DNA from: Ustilago trichophora
Lineage: Eukaryota > Basidiomycota > Ustilaginomycetes > Ustilaginales > Ustilaginaceae
DNA: 64,000 nucleotides
Assembly: GCA_900323505.1 (NCBI GenBank)
Contig: OOIN01000040.1
Span: 393,655-457,654, forward strand
Reading direction: 5' to 3'
The translations under genes and the position numbers were made by a program. Of this stretch, positions 60,215 to 64,000 are shown piece by piece (within the stretch, counting starts at the first letter, position 1; each line of letters begins with the position of its first letter). Below the pieces are notes generated by a model that saw nothing but the letters and a program-made list of their open reading frames with translations, ran no database searches and was not told the DNA's origin.

Positions 60215-60775
60215 ATGGTTAATCTCAAAGAGCATTCCAACGACGATTCATTGGACGACTACATGGCACAATGGCGCGACACCATCAGTGCCTCTTACAT
60301 TGAGTACGTTGTGCGAGACATCAATCAGTTGCTGAGTGAGTGGCGCGAGAAAGGTCTTCCCCGAGAAATTGCTCTTCACTTAGTCGACAAAGTCTGTGAT
60401 CATCCGGCCACTACCACTCTTGTCAAAGCCATCAAATCCAATCCGCCCGAGGTGGCTTCGCCGCTAGCTGCCAAGTTGCTCAACGGCACCACTTCCTCCC
60501 AGTCGCTCGATCGCATCGAGAAACTTGTATCGGCGTGCTCACACACGCTGAATCCTTCCGAGTTCTTCGACTCTCTTGATCCATTGCTTCTATATCGCCT
60601 CTTTCTTGACCTTGCCTTGGAAGACCCGGCTTTGTCGCCCAAATATCCATCGCGGATCATCAACACCGACGTAGTCCAATCCAGCGTACGTCTCTCTTTC
60701 GCCTCTCGCTTTCGCGGTCCTGCTGTAGAGTTGCTCGTTGCACATCTCGTCGCACACGAGCGTGGCAACCTGTAG
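60215..60775 (+). CDS. Small helical protein of unknown function, subtelomeric
   Basis: The 186-residue product (from the ATG at 60215; an upstream in-frame ATG at 60056 would add 53 His-rich residues) is not recognised. It is predominantly helical and acidic, with a segment DSLDDYMAQWRDTISASYIE and later LDRIEKLVSACSH; no membrane span, signal or cysteine motif is visible. The last ~30 codons (from PSRIIN) look less like the rest, and a GTACGT at 60688 raises the possibility that a splice site alters the C-terminus. It lies on the plus strand, 149 bases before the telomere-proximal ORF. It may be a lineage-specific gene. Confidence 0.5.
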   Translation: MVNLKEHSNDDSLDDYMAQWRDTISASYIEYVVRDINQLLSEWREKGLPREIALHLVDKVCDHPATTTLVKAIKSNPPEVASPLAAKLLNGTTSSQSLDRIEKLVSACSHTLNPSEFFDSLDPLLLYRLFLDLALEDPALSPKYPSRIINTDVVQSSVRLSFASRFRGPAVELLVAHLVAHERGNL

Positions 60776-60924
60776 TACTTTTTCTTTTTGAGTCAGATAG
60801 TAGGAGTCTGTTGTGAAGGCCAGGAGCCGTATCTGTGTGGAAGTGTCAGGATTACACAAGCAAATGCGCGCAGCTCGGAACTCGGAACTCATCTAATCGG
60901 ATTGCGCACGCACACACGCACTGA

Positions 60925-63802
60925 ATGGCTCAGTCACCGTATGCGCAAACAACCACCGATCTACCATCATCATTACAGTTTTCCGGCACCGACAACGTCA
61001 CCAAGCTCGTTCTCAGCACCATGGAAACCGACGAAAATGAATTGGGGTGCCAATCCCGTCCAGCATCCGGCAACAGCGGCCTCTCAACATCCTCTTGCGA
61101 AGAGATGCAACTCAACCAGATTTTGTCCGACTTTCTTGGCCAAACGAAATTTCAACACAATGTCTTCCGTCTTAGCCTCGCAATAGCTTTCGACGATTCT
61201 TCGGATCTTGAGAATCGGTGCTACTCACTTGACTGCTGCCTCAAGGCGCCGGTTTTCAAGTCGCTGGTCTCCACCCTTGGCCAAAGAAGTGACGATCTTC
61301 CCCCCAAATTCACGAAGGAGGTCTTCCACGCGTCCACCTCGCCCCCCGTCATTCGCCCCTACAATTCAACTACAGATATAATCCAAAAACTTGACAAGAA
61401 GCAACTCGACCGAGCAGACAAGCTGCAGTGTCTCTTGACCCTCTTTCAATGCGCGTATCGTATTGATGCCAGCCGTCATACAGTCAACGTCGTGCGCACC
61501 ACACCTACCGTAAACTTCAACGATCGATTCTATGGCGATGGTCTACTGCTCCTAGAAAGCCATATCACGATCCACAACGACCTTTTCCACATCGCTAGCG
61601 GAGACGTACCCACAGGCCCTGTGCATACAGACGTTGTCGGCACTAAGAAGCCAGCCAAGACCCCCAACATCGCACGCCACTACTACAGCAAAGTTCTGCC
61701 AATCATCCAGTCGTCCGGTTTCGGCAAGACCAGGACATGCGTCCAGTTAAGCACAAACTCGCCAGGCATGCTCGTGTGCCTTCGTTCAAAAAGCACCAAC
61801 AGTCCCTACCACGACTCTGATTATGTCTCGTTTCCCCCTCAAGACTCTAAGGTCTTCGAGTATTTTGTCAAGCACAATTCCAATTACACCGGAAACGAGA
61901 AACCCACTACTCAAGCCGCACAGCAGGACTTCAACCTCGTGCACCTTGCCGTACTAGCCTGGCTCTCAGCATACTGTCGTGCTATCGCCTTCTACTTGGC
62001 ATACCTCAAACAAATGTCTCCCGCGTGCTTCTCCGCATGCCGCACGTGCACATCCGACCCGCAACTCTGCTGGTCTACCGTTGTATTCCAGCTAGCCAAT
62101 GCCATTCATACTTCAGACTTTCTTCCGCATCGCTTATTCCGCGAGAGAGCCATGTGCCCAAATAACAATCTCGTCAAAATCTTCTCACACAACAGAGATC
62201 CCCCCGAATCCTTTGTTTCGCAGGAGCGACGTCAGCAGCAAAAGGAGCAAAAGGAGCAAAAGGAGCAAAAGGAGCAAAAGGAGCAAAAGGAACAAAAGAA
62301 GCACAAGAAGCAAAAGAAGCAAGAGGAGCAAGAGGAGCAAGAGGAGCAAGAGCAGCGTGATCCGCCGCACCTCTACTGCACTCAAAAGCTTCGTTCCCAG
62401 CTCCTCGAGCACATTTGCGAAGACGCGAAGCGCATCAACACGCAGATGCTCAAGGCGTATTCAGGACGCCTCTTTTACGAGGACCTCCTCCTCGACGCCA
62501 TCTCAGACTTTCTTCGAGAGAATCTCCATTCTCTCGAATACTCGACGCCCAAATTTGCCAACCAGCCCTTTTTCTTTTTGGCTCTCGACGAATGCGGGTC
62601 TATGGCCAACCTTCTCCCCGTCATACGTCGAGTATGGTTCCACGCTCTCCCAAGACGCACCTGGATTCTGCTCGTCGACACCAACTTGGACCTGGCCCCA
62701 CTTGCAGGCAGGACCGCCCGCGAAGGCTCACGCCGCATGAACCCGGGTGGCATGCATCTGCTCACACAGCCCTTTTCGACAATGCCCCTGGACGTCAACT
62801 TCCCACCGGCCCATCGACGAGATGTTTTCGATCAGAAATGCAAGCTCACATTCAAGGAGCTCAACCAGATGCTGCCACGCCTTGGCCGCCCTCTTTGGTA
62901 CGACACCTCTTACCGCCACGAAGACGGCACAATCAAGCCACGAGAGATCATGGGCAAGCTTGTCATTCCAAATTGGATGTGGGCTCATAGGGTGGATGTT
63001 GTCGCAGATGAGAAGTCCGAGATGAACCAGAACCTCTTGGCCCTTGTTTCCAGGCGCATCAATCTTGAAATCACAAGGGGATCCAACATCGAGTCCTGGT
63101 ATGCCTTTATTCAGAATCAAGTTGCGCAACATCTTCGCTTCGTGGGGCGTATTTTCACAACCTCGGACGCCATCATTACCAACACGCCCAGTGAGCCGCC
63201 TCTCAGCGCTGCAGCGGCTTGGTTCTTTCGTGGCACGGTGGATGACACTCGCAAGAATTGGTCCATGGTCGTCCTCGCCCTTGCCCGCGCTAATGCTTCT
63301 ACCGCGCTCGACCTTGGAGCTAAGGGCGAACAGGGCATAGCCATCCTCTGTGCAATGGCTATCGACTTGGCGGTATCATCTACCTACTCAGCTGCTCTCG
63401 AGCGATCCTCATTGCCCGCTGCCACTGCCTCCACTCAATATGAGGCTGTCTTTGGCCTGGTCTCGGTACGTCAGTGGCTCAACTTCCTCATCGGAGATCG
63501 CATGCATGATGCCTTGGGGAGCAGTGAACCGTCTGCGGAAGACACCAATCCTACCGCTGAGCTGCCAGATGCGTCTGCAGCCGAGAATGCCGACCCCATG
63601 GATGAAGATTCGGTCGGGGACGCTATCGAAGAACCAATGACGGATTCCGCCGCCGGAAGCGAAGTGACAGATGTTGACAGCGATGAAGCGGCTCGTTCCC
63701 AAGGCCCCGAACTGCCACCCATGGCGCCGGAGACATCGCATCGGCTTCAAGACTTGTCGAGATGGAGCGATCGAGCCTATATCAACTTTAATCATATTGT
63801 GC

Positions 63803-63819
<17 letters not shown>
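60925..63819 (+). CDS. Subtelomeric P-loop NTPase-like protein, ORF ending in the telomere
   Basis: The 964-residue product is a predicted cytosolic or nuclear NTPase. Residues 1-250 are of unknown fold. A Walker A motif SSGFGKTR lies at 263-270 (Lys268). A Walker B-like strand FFFLALDECG follows with Asp555-Glu556. The 290 residues between hold a hydrophobic helix and a Lys-Glu-Gln repeat (about 440-478). The Walker pair and the C-terminal helices recall the large NTPase families of fungal subtelomeres and of Crinkler/RHS-type proteins; this is inference. The tail (from about 870) is acidic and Ser-rich. The last five residues (L-R-V-R-V) and the stop at 63817-63819 come from TTAGGG repeats, so the gene may have lost its natural 3' end when a telomere was added. 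It is not a RecQ-type helicase. Confidence 0.75.
62239..62355 (+). repeat. In-frame 9-base tandem repeat, Lys-Glu-Gln rich
   Basis: Units of AAGGAGCAA (Lys-Glu-Gln) are repeated, then drift to AAGAAGCAA/CACAAGAAG and GAGGAGCAA variants. The unit keeps the frame, so the run can expand or shrink. It lies between the Walker A and Walker B motifs of the subtelomeric protein. Confidence 0.9.
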
Positions 63820-63837
<18 letters not shown>

Positions 63838-64000
63838 GGTTAGGGTTAGGGTTAGGGTTAGGGTTAGGGTTAGGGTTAGGGTTAGGGTTAGGGTTAGGGT
63901 TAGGGTTAGGGTTAGGGTTAGGGTTAGGGTTAGGGTTAGGGTTAGGGTTAGGGTTAGGGTTAGGGTTAGGGTTAGGGTTAGGGTTAGGGTTAGGGTTAGG
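63803..64000 (+). repeat. Telomere, TTAGGG array
   Basis: About 33 units of TTAGGG in the G-rich strand reach the end of the window. The third unit is TTTAGGG (63815-63821), one base longer; the others seen are regular. Orientation (G-rich strand running to the 3' end) is that of a right chromosome end. No subtelomeric satellite or recQ-type gene intervenes between the last gene and the array. Confidence 0.98.

Noticed and set aside
62239..62355. CRISPR-like array
   Set aside because: Units are 9 bases, contiguous and in frame, with no spacers; the genome is eukaryotic.
62185..62412. Leu-rich minus-strand frame
   Set aside because: It is the antisense of the Lys-Glu-Gln repeat.
60925..63819. 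RecQ-type telomere-linked helicase
   Set aside because: Such genes are known at U. maydis ends, but no helicase motifs (DEAH, QxxGRxxR) are seen here.

Overview
The window is nuclear DNA from a basidiomycete fungus, most likely a smut or a related yeast (Ustilaginomycotina, Ustilago/Sporisorium/Pseudozyma type). The evidence is the set of compact, mostly single-exon genes with long low-complexity tails, the fungal gene families present (Zn2Cys6 regulators, DUR3, EAF7, RRN6-like, YMR1), and intron-bearing eukaryotic tRNAs. The last 198 bases are TTAGGG telomere repeats, so the right edge is a chromosome end. A complete RNA-dependent RNA polymerase argues against Ustilago maydis, which is known to have lost its RNAi genes, and fits relatives that kept them.

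Left part (1-15.9 kb): the 3' end of a kinesin-3 gene, a DUR3 urea transporter whose 3' end has been tandemly duplicated and decayed, a tRNA-Ala with an intron, a secreted Ser/Pro/Ala-rich protein, a very large Zn2Cys6 transcription factor and a tRNA-Phe with a 44-base intron. Long intergenic stretches hold a recurring TACTGTAC-type motif.

Middle part (15.9-49.4 kb): a second Zn2Cys6 factor; a single ORF that joins a MINDY deubiquitinase, a complete class-IV aminotransferase (aminodeoxychorismate-lyase-like) domain and a C-terminal CaaX box; the RNA-dependent RNA polymerase; cyclophilin-40; RQC1/TCF25; SCO1; EAF7; a peroxisomal acyl-CoA oxidase; a methyltransferase; pantothenate kinase; a mitochondrial CLD1-like alpha/beta hydrolase; a second, identical tRNA-Ala; and VTI1, the only protein gene here with introns I could resolve.

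Right part (49.5-64 kb): myotubularin phosphatase YMR1, a Mn-type cation diffusion facilitator, an RRN6-like RNA polymerase I factor about 4 kb from the telomere, a small unknown gene, and a 964-residue P-loop NTPase-like ORF whose last codons and stop codon lie inside the telomere repeats.

The genes do not form one pathway; most are independent housekeeping genes. The most unusual items are the deubiquitinase/aminotransferase fusion (19.4-22.4 kb) and the ORF that runs into the telomere (60.9-63.8 kb).
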